From Amaurobius ferox (taxonomy: Eukaryota > Arthropoda > Arachnida > Araneae > Amaurobiidae), in the NCBI GenBank assembly GCA_951213105.1, contig OX578142.1, forward strand, positions 122,602,731-122,666,730: a stretch of DNA of 64,000 nucleotides. Reading direction: 5' to 3'. Made by a program: the position numbers and the translations under genes. The notes beneath the pieces were generated by a model. It was given only the letters and a program-made list of their open reading frames with translations, did not search any database and had not been told where the DNA came from. Each line of letters begins with the position of its first letter. The stretch's first letter is position 1. Shown here piece after piece: positions 1 through 12,600 of this stretch.

Positions 1-1580
1 TGTACAGGGTGCTCTTTCGGTAATCTTGCTAGGTCCAAAAAAGCAAAAGAATCCTGAAATTCATTTATAATCAAAACCCATAAGAATAAATTATTAGATG
101 GATCGCAGAATTCATAAATAGCATTAGTGCGTTTGACCCAACGTAAAAGCTACGATGTTCGGTATAATGATGTGACCATTAGAGGCACCTGCTAAAAGGT
201 TAGGTCTGATAAACATTAAGTGCATCCAAGCTTAAAATCCTTGATATGAGGGATGCCAATACCCAAGAGGAGGTAGGTCAAAGTGATAAAATACCAGTCT
301 GAATGAAACATAAAACCGTTGATAAAAATTTTCCTACGGCCCTCTTGGTATAAAATTGACTATTTTTTTCAGTACAACGGACGAATATTTTTATCAATCC
401 AGCTTCGAATTAAGTCTACGGAAATTTGTTTAATGAAAAAATGTTATAATCAGTAGTTCTGATAATACTTTTCTTTAAATGCTGTAATGAGAATCAGAAC
501 AAATCACACGTTTACATTCGTAAAGCATTACGGTTCTGTTTAAAAATTCAAATATTAATGCAAAAAATACTTTTCTACCTGTTGCACATAATTTGGAAAA
601 ATTACGTATACTCTTCGAGGTTAAAATAAAGTGTTTCTAATAAATTTCACCTAATAAGTTCTACCACGATTTTTAGTTCAATTATTAGATAAATGACTTT
701 TCAACCAACTTTACTTTGGAATAAATCAATTGTACAAATAAGTGCCGTATATGAGAGTATGAGATAGAGGAATTCAGTTGGAAAAATGATATGGAAATAC
801 AGCACAATTTAATTTTATTTTCAATAATAAATTTTGCTGATATCAAGCATTGTTATATATTGGGATCTATTTTCAGATTAACAATAGCCGCTCTGATTTA
901 GCATTAAATATTGCATTTATCTTGTTACAGCATGCAACGCTAAGAATGAAATTTAATAGTCGAAATACGAATTCAACGGAATTTTGTTTAAAAGCAAAAT
1001 CCTAAAATAAACCTTCCAAATGCGTAAAATAATGATAAAATTATTCATTGATTTTCCCTTTTGCCAATAGGGAAATTCTATACAAGTGTTCCGTTTGTCT
1101 CCAGAAGCAGTAAATCTAATACAAGACCAAGAAAAGCAGATTTTACTTGCATTTAATGAAACCCCAGACATATGCAGTATCAGAAAATCCTAGCGGAACA
1201 CTTCTTTTTATCTTGATCCGTCTCTCACATGTGGCGGAAATTAATCTTCTGTTATTTTTTTGATTTTTTTAGTTGGAGAGCACTCAAGGATTAGGTAGAC
1301 CCAGTCTTCACAGATAAAGAAATGTAAGCTAAGTTTTGTCATATAAAATACGCATAAATAAAAAATAACCTAATTTGAACAGAATTAATTATTCTGTATG
1401 AATTATTTAGTTTGTGTCAGATTGAAGATAATTTCCATTTTCATGCAATATATGAACTAGAGAAGCTAGCTTATAAGTAGAGCCCGGATTTTGCCCTATT
1501 TGCCTCCTGACTATAGAATAGCTTCTAACACATATATACATCCTCTAAGGGGGTCTACTATCCAAAACTTTTGAAGGTAA
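1..1580. other. AT-rich DNA, no gene seen
   Basis: No reading frame with recognisable protein content, RNA gene or clear repeat was found on either strand. The longest open frame here (953-1171, minus) has no recognisable motif and is the length expected by chance in AT-rich DNA. Confidence 0.5.
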
Positions 1581-1599
1581 GTGCTTATATATGCCTCTT

Positions 1600-1852
1600 T
1601 TAAGGATTTAACGGATTTTATTTTTGTCTCTATTTTACCTTTTTATCTGGGACAAAAATGTTGCCATAGTATTGTTTGTACTAAAATTCTTCCGTATCAA
1701 AAATGTTGCCATACTATTGTTTGTACTAAAATTCTTCCGTATCTATTTCTAAGGATCTGCTATAAATGGAGATTAGTTTGACCTAGTTATTAGACTGATA
1801 TGGATTCAGCATCAAATCTCAAAGGAGTTAACGCGTTAACTAAGTATTTTCA

Positions 1853-1892
<40 letters not shown>

Positions 1893-2100
1893 CATTTCTG
1901 GTTAAAAAAAAAGTTTCATTTTACTTGAAAAGTCTATTTCTAGAGATTGCCTATAAATAGGGTTTAGATAACATGGATTCAGCATCGAATTTTAGAACGG
2001 TAGGGGGTTCACTAATGATTTCAATTTCCGATTCTGCAGATAACTGGAATATCAAAAGTATTTTTTTTTAACTTTATAGTGTGCATTTTACCCTTTTTAG
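1600..2100 (+). repeat. Diverged copies of the R5 tandem repeat
   Basis: Two to three degenerate monomers recognisable by the recurring phrases TATGGATTCAGCATC (about 1799 and 1973), CTATTTCTA and TATAAATGG/TATAAATAGGG, followed by TTTCATTTCTGGTT. The same phrases build the longer array at 27000-28020, so this is a second, separate locus of that repeat. A pure T run of about 35 bases (about 1855-1892) interrupts it. Confidence 0.7.
1653..1742 (+). repeat. 45-bp unit present twice in tandem
   Basis: A 45-bp unit containing ATGTTGCCATA, ATTGTTTGTACTAAAATTC and TTCCGTATC occurs twice back to back with a single visible substitution (CATAGTATT versus CATACTATT). It looks like a recent local slippage duplication inside the older R5 repeat. 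Confidence 0.85.
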
Positions 2101-2109
2101 TGTCTATTT

Positions 2110-3095
2110 TGCCAACAAATTGAGTTTTTTAATGCCTATAAATCCTAGCTTTACTTACAAGGATAGAGATAAACAAAATAGTATAGTATCATAGTTACAT
2201 ATAAATCTCTCTATAACGAACTCTTAAGAATAAGTGTGATTTACGTAATAAGTATCTTTTCCCGAATTTTAGGCGCTTAAAAAAATGACATCTATATAAA
2301 ACCGGTTGAGAACCCACTTTTTGATGTAAATGTTGAAAATATACACAAATATAACGAATTTGGCCTTGCTTCTAATTTTAAGTTTTTTATCATACACAAC
2401 TCCAATTCAAAAACTCTTAATCAGAAAAACCTTAGGTTCAATGCTTTTAAACAGCTGATTTCCAAAATATATTTGACGAAGACGAATATAATAATATGAA
2501 AATGTTCAGAAAATATAAATGTTCAATGATACTCTCTAGGTCTGGATCAATCTTTTGTATTTACTCAGAAGAGAGGGTTCAAAGAATATTCTAAATTTAA
2601 TTAATTTGGCGGCAAGCATAAAATTACCATACATGTTATTTGCTACGGGACTGATACACGTATGAAGAATTATTTGTACGTAAATGTCAGTTAATTTACA
2701 AAACATGAATCGAAGGATTGACATATCGTAATCTAAGAAATTTCTCACATTGAATTTGCACAAAACAGGTTGAACACAACAGTCTATTACTAACCAAAAT
2801 AAATGTTCTCAAGCAGGCGCCAGTAGAATATTGAAATGAGATTGTTCTCTAATAACAGTAGCTTTCAAAATAATAGCTACAGCAATGGCTAAAAGCTAAT
2901 AACCACATTAAAAGATCAGAGGAGGTTGAAGAATCTAGTGCTGAAAAATAGAGAAGATGGAAAGAATTAGGCATGAATGCATTTCAGTCTACAACGTTAA
3001 GAGACGACTACTAGATTACGATTTTCCTGCTTCCAAGCATAAAACGGTGAAAGTGCAATGATGCAAACAAACAGCTGTGGGGTTATGAGGACTGG
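2110..3095. other. AT-rich DNA, no gene seen
   Basis: Only short chance reading frames are present. No repeat shared with the rest of the window was recognised. Confidence 0.45.
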
Positions 3096-3103
3096 AGAAA
3101 GTC

Positions 3104-3187
3104 TTTTAGCATTGAAAGTATATTTTGTATGTTCCACAGTCTCCAAAGGTCCATGTTTCTATTTTTAAGTAAGAAACATTAAGCAAA

Positions 3188-3275
<88 letters not shown>

Positions 3276-3459
3276 TCGTATGGGGGGGGGCATAATGCAT
3301 AAAGAATATATATATATATAATTTTCTAAAACTGTGTCATATTATTATAGTTTGATAAGAATTTATATTTAATGTCGTGTGCCAAAAATAATTTTATTCT
3401 GACCATATATCTTAACATTCATTACGAGATGCTCGAAATTTATCCCTGTTTATGATTAT

Positions 3460-3511
<52 letters not shown>

Positions 3512-3587
3512 CAATGAAAGTATATTTTGTATGTTCCAGTCTCCAAAGGTCCATGTTTCTAATTTTAAGTAAGAATCATTAGGCAAA

Positions 3588-3620
<33 letters not shown>

Positions 3621-3900
3621 GAGATCGTATGGGGGGGGGCGTAATGTATAAAGAATAATATATATATGTATAATTCTCTAAAACTGTGTCATATTATTAT
3701 AACTTGATAAGAATTTATACTTAATGTCGTGTGCCAAAAATAATTTTATTCTGGCCAAATATCTTAACGTTCATTACGAGATGTTCGAAATTTATCTCTG
3801 TTTATAATTATTGAGATAACTACTGAATGAGAAAATATAATTTAGCATTCAAACAAATTCTCTAAAACTGTGTCATATTATTATAGCTTGATAAGAATAC
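3104..3900 (+). repeat. Duplicated ~400-bp block carrying TA microsatellites
   Basis: A block beginning TGAAAGTATATTTTGTATG, then TCTCCAAAGGTCCATGTTTC, a TA array, GAGATCGTATGGGGGGG, AAAACTGTGTCATATTATTA and ATAATTTTATTCTG, occurs at about 3112-3460 and again at 3515-3810 with a few substitutions. A third partial copy (AAAACTGTGTCATATTATTA again) lies at about 3860-3898. TA tracts lie at 3190-3271, 3460-3510 and 3591-3617. A short inverted piece (CCCCCCATACGATTTCATT) recurs at about 4562-4580. Confidence 0.85.
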
Positions 3901-3909
3901 CGCTGTGTA

Positions 3910-5500
3910 TATTATTGCATATTCTTCTAAAAGGCGACATCTCAATACATATAAAAGTATAACAAATTTATGAGAAACGATCTCTATGTTGATTATTTGA
4001 CAATTTTTTTTATAAAGCGTGTCATCACCAGTCTAAAACTATTTATTAACAAATATTTACAGGTAGTTTGCTTATGGATTATATATTATATATCGATAGA
4101 CTTTTTAACACGAAGTGAATTGTGCATTTAAAGCAAGAGGTTCTTAAACAAATGTGATATCACCGACATAGATTATATATATATACACACATACATATTA
4201 TATATATATATATCCTAGCCATGAAATACATTGACTATCAAATATTGAATCTTCGACATAGTGGTGAACATGATATAATAATTATTATTATTTCAATTCA
4301 TATTTAAACAAAATATGCGGACATGCTTTAAAACTACTATTTGTTAGAAATAAATTTCTAACAAGTAGAAAATGCAGTCTCACTTAAAACTCATAACATA
4401 ATTCACTTATTTTATTTTATCCGAAGATAAATGATTGCTTAAGGTCAGATGGCCGTGCATGAAGGTAAGGAATTAACGTATTAAACATTAAATGCCCCTC
4501 AATTAGTTCCCGACTAAATTCTCATCATTATTAATGTTGTTGCTATATATATTACCCCTCACCCCCCATACGATTTCATTCCATTAAATTTTTCTAATTC
4601 TTTGAACTGATTGGGGGCATTCAATCTAACGGTGAAGAGGTGGCACAAAATTCATTGGCATAACAATCTAATTTTAATTCCATTTCATTTTGCTACCTAT
4701 CACAACACAGCATACTTGTGTTCTTTCAGATCATTATCTAACGAGTTAATTATACTTCAGAAACAAAGATTCCAACGATTGCGTTAGAAACACTTCTATT
4801 TCACGATATATGTCAACACTTACTAAAAAAGGCATTTAAAAATTGCGATTTAATGGTTAAGCTACTCGAAGATTAATTTACAAGAGAGTTTACTTTTAAA
4901 GGAACATCCCCGTTGGCAACATTTTACCTTTTATAATGAGAACGTTCTACAATTTATTATTGGAAAGTCTGAGAACAATAGCCTAGGTCAAGGTCAAAAA
5001 GAATAAATAATGGTTAAAGGCACTCCTAGGGAGCATCTTCTAAGACCTCCTCCTTAAAAGCGGAACTTTAATTTGGGAGAAAATGAGGAGTTGCGGACAA
5101 AGCCTTCTAATTTTGGATGCTATCATTATTAGGTCCTAAATTTCTCTTCCTCGGGTTACGGTTCATTTCCTCCAGTGTACCTTCAAAGAATACTAAATGA
5201 AAGGCACAAAAGATATAAGCGAAATTGCCGAGATTAGATAAAATAATTGCTCAAAAAGGGCTTCCTGGATAGTTCGTTTTTATTCCCAGTTATCCATCCG
5301 AGTTCTCATTAAATTTGGTTTTAATGACTCAAGAGTTGCTACTCAGATTTGGATATGAAATGCATCGAGCATTCTAGAAAAATTTTCATTTCTGAATCAG
5401 CACATCTTTAGTGCATAATCATTATTTAGTGGAACAAAATCCATAACCGTAAAAACTTACGACTATTAAAAAAAGCTCATTTATTGCGTTAAAAAAGCCA
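3910..5500. other. AT-rich DNA, no gene seen
   Basis: No supported coding region. A small TA/CA tract occurs around 4174-4212. Base composition rises slightly in GC around 4900-5200 without a readable protein. Confidence 0.4.
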
Positions 5501-5631
5501 CGAAATCAAATAAAAATATATGATGTGGGCAACATATAACTTTCCTAATAAAATGCAATGAATTTACAACTTTTAAAGTGAAGAAATTATATATAATGAT
5601 ATAAAAATGATGTGCAAATGATGTACACAGA
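5500..5631 (-). repeat. R1 terminal repeat, minus orientation
   Basis: In minus orientation this reads ...GTAAATTCATTGCATTTTAT, then AGGAAAGTTATATGTTGCCC, ACATCA. It matches the ends at 7940-8090, 39990-40120 and (inverted) 8640-8760 over about 100 bp. The last ~35 bp are shared much more widely (see 25866, 61434 and 63758). Confidence 0.75.
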
Positions 5632-5917
5632 GTTTTTAACGCGTGTGTGAACTAATTCCCCGTGGTGAAGGAGCGCCTACTCACCACAAGGTACTTTAAA
5701 CATACGGTACTCACCACGTCCACAAGACCCTCCAGGGTCGAAGGGGAGGAGATTTGCAGCTTCACTTTTATAGAAGCCCCTCGAAGGGTGGAAGTCTGAC
5801 TTGGCTTCGACATGACAACATCCATGCCCGCTGGTGGGATTCGAATCCGCAACCCGGTAATCAGACGGAAACGCATGCCCCAGACCGCTCGACCACCGGA
5901 TTGGCGTGTTTTTAACG
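5632..5917 (-). repeat. Target-site duplication GTTTTTAACG bracketing the SINE
   Basis: The identical decamer GTTTTTAACG lies at 5632-5641 and 5908-5917, immediately flanking the SINE. The related repeat copy near 40010 shows an uninterrupted version of this site (AACGTTAGAAACATTG), which acts as an empty-site comparison. Confidence 0.85.
5642..5907 (-). mobile_element. tRNA-derived SINE
   Basis: On the minus strand the 5' part (about 5904 down to 5830) is tRNA-like. It has a box A-type stretch, TGGTCGAGCGGTCTGGGG, and a box B, GGATTCGAATCC, spaced as in an internal RNA polymerase III promoter. The remaining ~170 bp form an unrelated body that includes the phrases GACCCTGGAGGGTC and GTGGTGAGTA. 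The element is GC-richer than its surroundings and is flanked by a perfect 10-bp target-site duplication, as expected for LINE-mobilised SINEs. It interrupts an older R1/R4 repeat. The open frames across it (5652-6032 and 5677-5937, minus) are not genes. The SINE family was not identified. The tRNA head looks like a Leu/Ser-type tRNA, but this is weak. Confidence 0.85.
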
Positions 5918-6650
5918 TTAAATTGCACATTGGGCACTTTTCAGGATGACAACATCTAAAACTATTTCGAAGTACCCAATTAACTAATATTTCACGCAAC
6001 TCTAAATTAACAATTATCAATATTGATAGCATCCTTAATAAGCAATATAGTCCCTATTTTAGAATATTTTAATAATTAATACATTGGGGGTTGTGTTGGA
6101 GTCATTTTTGGAATTTTGACGATATTTCCGTAAATCTGGTGCCAAATATCGCCAGGTTGGCGATATTTCGCTAGATTATTCACCAAGTTCATCAAATGCA
6201 TCGTCAAGTGTTACAGACAAACGGAGAGCAGAGCATTTCTTATATACTAAAAGGTATGCAGATCTTATGACAGAATTCAAAATTTGCAAAACATTACTTT
6301 CCATTTAGCGTCAATTTTACCAATTAAGTGCCATTTAAAACGTCGCCAAATTAGCGACATTCTGCCAAATTTTTTGCCAAGTGTTACGGACGGACGGTGG
6401 GAAAAATGGATTATTCTTATAGTCGATTCTTATGTTCTTCTCAAGATATTGAATTTTCATCAATTAGTAGTCATTTTCATTGATTTAGTGTTATTTTTTT
6501 TATCAATTTGGCGACATTTTAAAAGTCGCCACGTTGACGATATTCCGTTAAATTTGTCGCCAAGCGTTGTGAGTGGAGAATTAGGTTATTCTTATAGCAG
6601 ATAAATGACTATTGGTCTACAAAACTATTCCCCAAATTATCTCCTCTCGT
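5918..6650 (+). repeat. R4 dispersed repeat (inverted partner at 39490-40010)
   Basis: Shared phrases in inverted orientation with 39490-40010 include ACTATTTCGAAGTACCCAATT, AACAATTATCAATATTGATAG and the recurring GCGATATTTCG / TTGGCGA / CCAAGTGTTACAGAC motifs. Within the repeat, the phrase 'cannot-have-gap' type units GCCAAATT..GCGACATT recur about every 100 bp, giving short chance ORFs such as 6284-6604. No protein family is recognised. Confidence 0.7.
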
Positions 6651-7029
6651 GAATGGAACGAATTAGATCCACGAGAATGATGTTAACAAATTTATCGTAT
6701 AACATTACATGTGAAACGTGAACATATTTCAGAATAACTCATAATTTTCTTAATTTTACGTAATTTTTGGATAATTTATTTGAGAAAATGTGCAATATTT
6801 CGAGAACGGTTTATGCTAGCGTTCTAAAATTTATGTTCATTTTCAACGAGAAATTATATAAGAAATGAGTATTTACGTAACGTTTTAGAAAGTTTTGAAT
6901 TTTCGATGAATTTTACAAAATTTTATTCGAAAATTTGGGGGTCTTCCGAACAATCGATTGCGTTGAAATGCAATAGGCTTTCAGTATTCACCAGTTGTAA
7001 TTTTTGAACCAAATTTCGTTCAAATTGCT
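6651..7029. other. AT-rich DNA, no gene seen
   Basis: No feature supported on either strand. Confidence 0.4.
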
Positions 7030-7225
7030 CCATTTGTTTGGGAGAGACAGTCTTCACAGACTTTGAGACGGACAGGGACACACACACAGACAGATATCAC
7101 CTCAAAAACGTTCGATTAGTGTTCAGGATGCTTGAAACGTGCTCTCTTGTCGCAAATTCGTATTCGAATTTTCGACCCCGTCATAATACTTTCCTTAAAC
7201 ATACCGCTATGTATATAAGGAAAGT
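7030..7225 (-). repeat. R2-type repeat end, inverted
   Basis: Contains CACACACAGACAGATATCAC, then GCTTGAAACGTGCTCTC, TTTTCGACCCCGTCA and a palindromic ACTTTCCTTA..TATAAGGAAAGTA. In reverse complement this is the start of R2-like elements seen at 7690-7880, 25095, 58250 and 62240. It forms an inverted pair with 7690-7880 around an ~460-bp spacer. Confidence 0.65.
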
Positions 7226-7689
7226 AAAAAAAAAATGTTTTTTTTCCCTTTATGATTTGAAGTACAATAGGGAAAATAATTCGTTCCAAAATAGTTTAAA
7301 TATTTACAGAAAAAAGAAAAAAAGCTTTTCCTTATTGTCACAGAACTCTTCTAGGTTTGATTCAAGTTTTTCCCAATGCCGTGTTTTGTCTCGGCCGCAA
7401 ACGCTGGTGTCCTAACATATCGTTTCTCTCATTGAAACCAATGCTATTTTTGCTGTTTTCAAGCTTTAAATTTGAATTCAATAAGAATACAAACTTCTAA
7501 GTATAGAGAGGAGGTTGAATCGTATGTATAATTTTTACAAACTAATACCATTCTGTAAAGTTGTCATGTTATTTCAGCCATTATCTTTCGTGAAAAGTGA
7601 CATTCATTTCATGGTTGACTGCATGAAAATGACATTCATTCTATGGGAGATGTCAAATTAATGACAATAAAAAGTAAAACAAACCCTTA
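7226..7689. other. Spacer between inverted R2 ends, no gene seen
   Basis: AT-rich sequence with no supported coding potential. It lies between two inverted R2-type ends and could be the interior of a small fold-back element. Confidence 0.35.
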
Positions 7690-7930
7690 TTACTTTCCTT
7701 ATATACATAGTATAATGTATAAGTAAAGTATTGTGACGGGGTCGACAATTCGAATTAGAGTTCTCGACGAGAGAGCACGTTTCAAGCATCCCTGAACACG
7801 AATCAAGCGTTTTTGGGGTAATGTCTGTGTGTGTGTGCTAGTGAGTCTGTGGAAACAATATCTGACGAACGAATGGAGCGATTCGAACGAAATTGGTACA
7901 AAAATTATAATCCATGAATACTGGAAGCCT
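7690..7930 (+). repeat. R2-type repeat end
   Basis: Carries the palindromic ACTTTCCTTATATACATAG..TATAAGTAAAGTA, GACGGGGTCGACAATTCG, GAGAGCACGTTTCAAGCATC and a TGTGTGTGTG stretch. These are shared in inverted orientation with 7030-7225 and more distantly with the starts of R2 copies elsewhere. Confidence 0.65.
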
Positions 7931-8090
7931 ATTATTTTTAAATCATCCGGAAAAGCGCCAAATGTTCAACATTTAAAACATTGTGTCGTAGATATTATAC
8001 ATCATTTTTTCGTTGTAAAATAAGTAAATCAATTGCATTATATAGGGAAAGTCATGTGCTGCCTACATCAGATTTTTTATCTTTATTATC
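7931..8090 (+). repeat. R1 terminal repeat, plus orientation
   Basis: ATCCGGAAAAGCGCCAAATG...ACATTGTGTCGTAGATATTA..TTGCATTATATAGGGAAAGTC, ATGTGCTGCC matches 39990-40120 (plus) and, inverted, 5500-5640 and 8640-8760. With 8640-8760 it forms terminal inverted repeats around ~550 bp, so 7931-8760 may be one non-autonomous DNA element. Confidence 0.7.
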
Positions 8091-8639
8091 ATTTACATCT
8101 TAAAAATCAGCATCAATCCGTCCTCGTTTCACCAATAAACACCATTATTTCAAGAATATTTATATTTTGCAAGTACTTTGATCAGTTCCCACAAATAGAT
8201 TTAAATACAAAAATAGAAATGTCACATTAAGTGAAGATAAAAAAAAAAAAAATCCTTGAAAATAAAGTCTTGCGTCATTCGCCACAATAGGTGACATTAT
8301 TGTCCTTTTTTTTTTTCTTGCATTAGATGCATTAGATTTGTATCTTTCTCTCATTAAATCAAATTTAGTTTGCCAAGATCAAATCCGAAGCCAAAAACCC
8401 AACTTCACCGCAGTCAGAAATTTGGCAAGTTCCCTCTTGACACTTTCGTTGCATTATTACCCTTGTTCAAATGTCATTTGAATATCATCCAACTTATTGA
8501 CGCTACAAATAGGTTAAAATGTTTTGAAAATCAAAATTCGACAAATCCATAAAATATACACGTCTACAAATGCTAAACTTTGTTAGACACTTTATCTGTT
8601 TCACGAGTTGTTATAGTGGGATGATAGATTTGAAGAAAA
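8091..8639. other. Interior between R1 inverted ends, no gene seen
   Basis: AT-rich filler between two inverted R1 ends. The short frames at 8033-8230, 8160-8354 and 8370-8552 show no recognisable motif. Confidence 0.4.
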
Positions 8640-8755
8640 CACAGATTCAAAATCTGATGCGGGCAGCATATGACTTTCCCTACATAATGCAATGACTTTC
8701 CTTCTTTCACAGTAAAATTATGATAGACAAGATTCACAACACAGTGGTTTGGGCA
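8640..8755 (-). repeat. R1 terminal repeat, minus orientation
   Basis: AAAATCTGATGCGGGCAGCAT, ATGACTTTCCCTACATAATG and CAACACAGTGGTTTGGG are the reverse complement of the R1 end at 7931-8090 and 39990-40120. Confidence 0.75.
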
Positions 8756-9890
8756 TTATAATAGCACCACTACGTAAATTGAGATTGGGCGTAAGTGCAC
8801 GATAACTGCCATAAAATTGACATTATCAAAATGAAATGTTAGTATGTTGTTCAGACGGTTTGTGTAACCTATGGGAATATAAATGAATAATATCAGCCAA
8901 TTTGGTTTGGATTGAACCCCGGTTGAAAAAATGAAATACAATGAACCCTATAGGACCTAATTTTTCAAACATTTTTTCAGCGAATTTAAAATCCACAAAT
9001 TACTTCGAAAGTTTTAGGAACTATTCAAATTATCCCATAAAAAAATTTAAAAAATTTCAGCAAAATATATTCGGTAGTTTTTAAATAAAAATTAAAATAA
9101 TAATTACACCCATATCATATGAAGAGATCACGTGACCCACTTCAAAATAGAATATGGCCTCCATCTTGTGTCAAAATCGTGATTTTTAAAGTTCTTTTGA
9201 ATTTATATTTAGTGTTGTATCCGTTCTGAAACCGCTTCATTTTTGCTTAATTTCTGTACATATATATTCTGAAACAACGCAATTAGAATATATCTGAGTT
9301 TAAATGATCATCAAACTTTGATTATTTCTACAACGAAGTTTAATTTTCACTTATAGAGAATGTAAACACATCAAGCTGTAAGATGAGTTTTATAAGAATT
9401 GCTGAATTTCTTTAATGCAAAATTATTTAGTTTTGGAGTCTGCAATATAGCGGATATGAATAAAACATTCATTAATTTTGCATAGAGACGCAGACGATTT
9501 TATAGCAAACTTTTTCGATGAAATTTTAAGCATAGAGTTAAATTACTTTTACCTTCATAGTTTTAAGTTAAGTAAAATAATTTATTGTAGTATTGTGATG
9601 AATGAAAGGAATGGAAAAAAGTGTATGAATGAAATATTTACTGCTGTTCATAGGGACCCAGGCGATTTATATTACAATGACGTCATTTAAAAAGTTAATA
9701 TTTTATGAAGTTTTAAGTTTGCGAATATAATAAATTGTTGTAGTATTGTGATAATTTCAAAAATATTACCGCTGAATGTATCGCATTTTAGAGATGTTTA
9801 AATAAAATTGTATTGAAGTTGGAAAGTGTTTCATAATCAATGCTTTATGCGTGATTGATCTTTCTTGTTTCTCTTCACAATTATCATCCA
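8756..9890 (-). repeat. R3 dispersed repeat (~1.1 kb)
   Basis: Matches 58350-59650 in opposite orientation over more than 1 kb, roughly 80 percent by eye. Shared phrases include TATGTTGTTCAGAC, CCTATGGGAATATAAAT, GGACCTAATTTTTCAAACAT and, at the other end, GTGTTTCATAATCAATGC and GATTGATCTTTCTTG. No protein is encoded; the open frames at 8756-8941 and 9478-9690 are not conserved between copies. The 58.4-kb copy is nested in R2 with a short target-site duplication. Confidence 0.8.
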
Positions 9891-12050
9891 ATGATCAAAG
9901 ACTTCTTGTAAAACGACTTGCTTTTCAGAAAAATAGTTTGGAAAGATAATTACATTCGATTTTCAAATTAATTAAAAAAGGGCGGAAAAATTTCCGGAAA
10001 GTTTTCTATTTCCGGACCTACATCTCGATTTACAACATAAGTCTTTTAATTCGAAAGCTTTAATTTTAATAAAACATTTATGGCCATTAGAATTAGTAAA
10101 TTTAATCATTGTGAAAAAGTATATCCCTTAAATTCTAATAGCAATACTGAACATTTTTTTAGTAAAAATTCGCTTTTATACACTGCACAAATTCTAGCGT
10201 TTGCAAGTTGAAAATAAAATAATGAAAATAATGAAGAAAAAAAAAAGACCCGCTCGTTGCAGGGTGATAAAACTTACAAGAGAATATTCCCTGGACTCAG
10301 CCTCCCTGCCTGAAAAAATTCATCCTACATCTATCTTGCGGTCAGGAGATAATAGAAGCGTGTGTTGAAAAAAAAAATTATATTAGATTTAAATACCATG
10401 AGTACTATTTATGGCGAATATATTAATATACATATATTTTTTCCACCGGCATTACTTTGGCCAAATGAAAGCGGTCATTCATCGAAAGCTAATGTAAAAA
10501 AATTCTATGGGAAGCATTATATATTGGTTATTATTTGTTTTCATAAACCTTGCTGACTTATTGCTGCAATAAAACCCATAAATAAAATACAAAATAAACT
10601 GAATACCCCACCTACACATGTCATTTGCCGACTTGACTTGAGTAAGCGAGGTCGCGCTTTTTGTTGGCTCTGAAGAAGGCTGCTATTTGCCTTTGAAAGG
10701 AGTAGACCAGTTTATTTTTGTACTTATGCTGTGTTTGTATATATGCTAAGTTTTTATTTATTGTGCTTATACAGTTTAGTTGCGAAATTTCTGTTTATCT
10801 TTTCTTTCTTGGATATTTTTTTTTATCTGCGTCCCTTCTTCCTGCGCATGTATCATACATATAAATCGTAGAAGTGCATAAAACAATTGGGGTATTACAA
10901 ACAGTCTTTTTGTCTTGAACTGCGCATGAAAGTATACCAATCAGGAGGTTTCACTTCACTTGGAATAATCGAGTATTACAGTACTTATATATTATTAAAT
11001 TACACTTATTATGTTATTAAACACATGTATAGATTTATTGAGACCCTGGGTTATTTGGTGGCCCTCTGTTGATCCCCCGCCCCCCCTTTCCCGTCACTCT
11101 CAGACTCAAGGCCGTGCCTTTGGAGTACATCTCTGCTCTTCTATTCCAAATTACGAAACTCTATGGACCTTGAATTGGGACTTGTCCTAAATCAAACCCG
11201 AGAGCACTGCTCCGATTCTCTGAACTGTACATATGCTAAAATCTTTCAAATATGATTTCCCAACCTATTTCTAGATGGAGTTTAAAAGCAGCATTCTTTG
11301 CTGACCTAGGCCCTCCTTAATTGATTTCCTTGAGATTATCCTCAGATAAGATTTGCCGTACTACATGCAGCGTTCCATTAATAGCATTACAACTTACAGA
11401 GATGATCTGAAGATATTTAAGAAAGAATCATAAGAGGAGAGGGAATGCAATGTTGCTGTACTGCTCAGGGGAGATGTCCTCTCGGAGGACTTTTTAAAAT
11501 AATCTAAACACCATTCGCGTTTTATGCAAGGATAAGAAGGAATCAACTGCCCCGCGACTGTACAGGATAGGGAAATACAGAAAAAATAAGATACAGGCAT
11601 TACTCGATATTTTGCATATTTTTGAGAAAACTTTTTTGACGAATTGTAGACGTTTATTAGTGGTAAGCCTTGTTTTATTTGCATAATTAAAAAAAAAATC
11701 TATATTTCAATTCATTGTGTGTATTCTTGCAACATGGTTACCGAAATAAAGGCTGATTTTTTTTCCCGCATGATTTTAATATTAAATATGAAATTCGATT
11801 TATGGCCAATTCAACCCAGGACGTCGGGACGGAACTCCATAATAAGTCGATGCTGTTTATTATGCGACACACAAATATGAATTGAGTATTAATCACATTT
11901 TAAAACAAATTGCATAGATACTTCGATACATATTCTTTAAGAATGTCTTAATTCTATTTGACGGAATATTACATTACGGAACACAAAATTTTAGCATTAA
12001 TATTAAACGCCAGTGGTAATCTACGGTGTTTTGACGCTCACGGATATTAT
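9891..12050. other. AT-rich DNA with one GC-richer patch, no gene identified
   Basis: Only short chance frames. The stretch 11040-11300 is GC-richer, with GATCCCCCGCCCCCCC at about 11072-11088, but no frame on either strand gives a protein that I recognise. It could be an old repeat or decayed exon. Confidence 0.35.
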
Positions 12051-12600
12051 CAACCACTTATTTTTGATTCCAGTCGAATGTAACTCGGTAAAACTGGTTT
12101 CTGTGAAAAAATGACAACTTGCTAGATAACAGAGATATCGGAATAACAGAGAGAGAGTTTCGAAAACAAAAGTTTAAATTAACTTGGTAGTGCCTCACAC
12201 ATTTCACATGTCCAGGAGTTCCGGGTCTCTCAAAGAACCAAATTTGCATTGATGTTAGAGGTGGTTACTATAGTGTTTGAACTCAAACCTATTTTAAAAT
12301 TTCCACCCTTTCCAACAAACCTGTAGCTAAAAAAAACTTTACCGGATCTTATTGAGGTACAAGACTGAGATTTGAAACACAACTGTGAAAGGTAAATGTT
12401 GGAGACGGGTTGAATTTGTATGAGAGGGAGAATTTTGAGAACGTTATTTTCTGACTAACTTTTAAGAAAAAATCTTGCATAATAAAAGAAGGTGTTTGTC
12501 TGTGTGTGTCGTCTGTAGTGAAAAATCGAAGCGTCAGACAGGGGCATGATTTGCTACAGAGGGCGCTTGTCTCCGTACGATACACGTCGGTGACATTTAA
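12051..12600 (-). repeat. R2-like dispersed repeat fragment
   Basis: Minus-strand sequence with the same style as R2-type repeats: a GTACGATACACG start, ACACACACAGACAAACACC and AGAAATAATGG-like filler. The open frames 12058-12249 and 12349-12585 (minus) read through this repeat and are not considered genes. Confidence 0.4.

Noticed and set aside
5652..6032. Two overlapping minus-strand frames of 126 and 86 codons
   Set aside because: They translate the SINE, whose tRNA-like head and target duplication explain the GC-rich open stretch.
12349..12585. 78-codon minus-strand frame
   Set aside because: It lies in an R2-style repeat; the composition and CACACAGACAAACACC content match repeat sequence.
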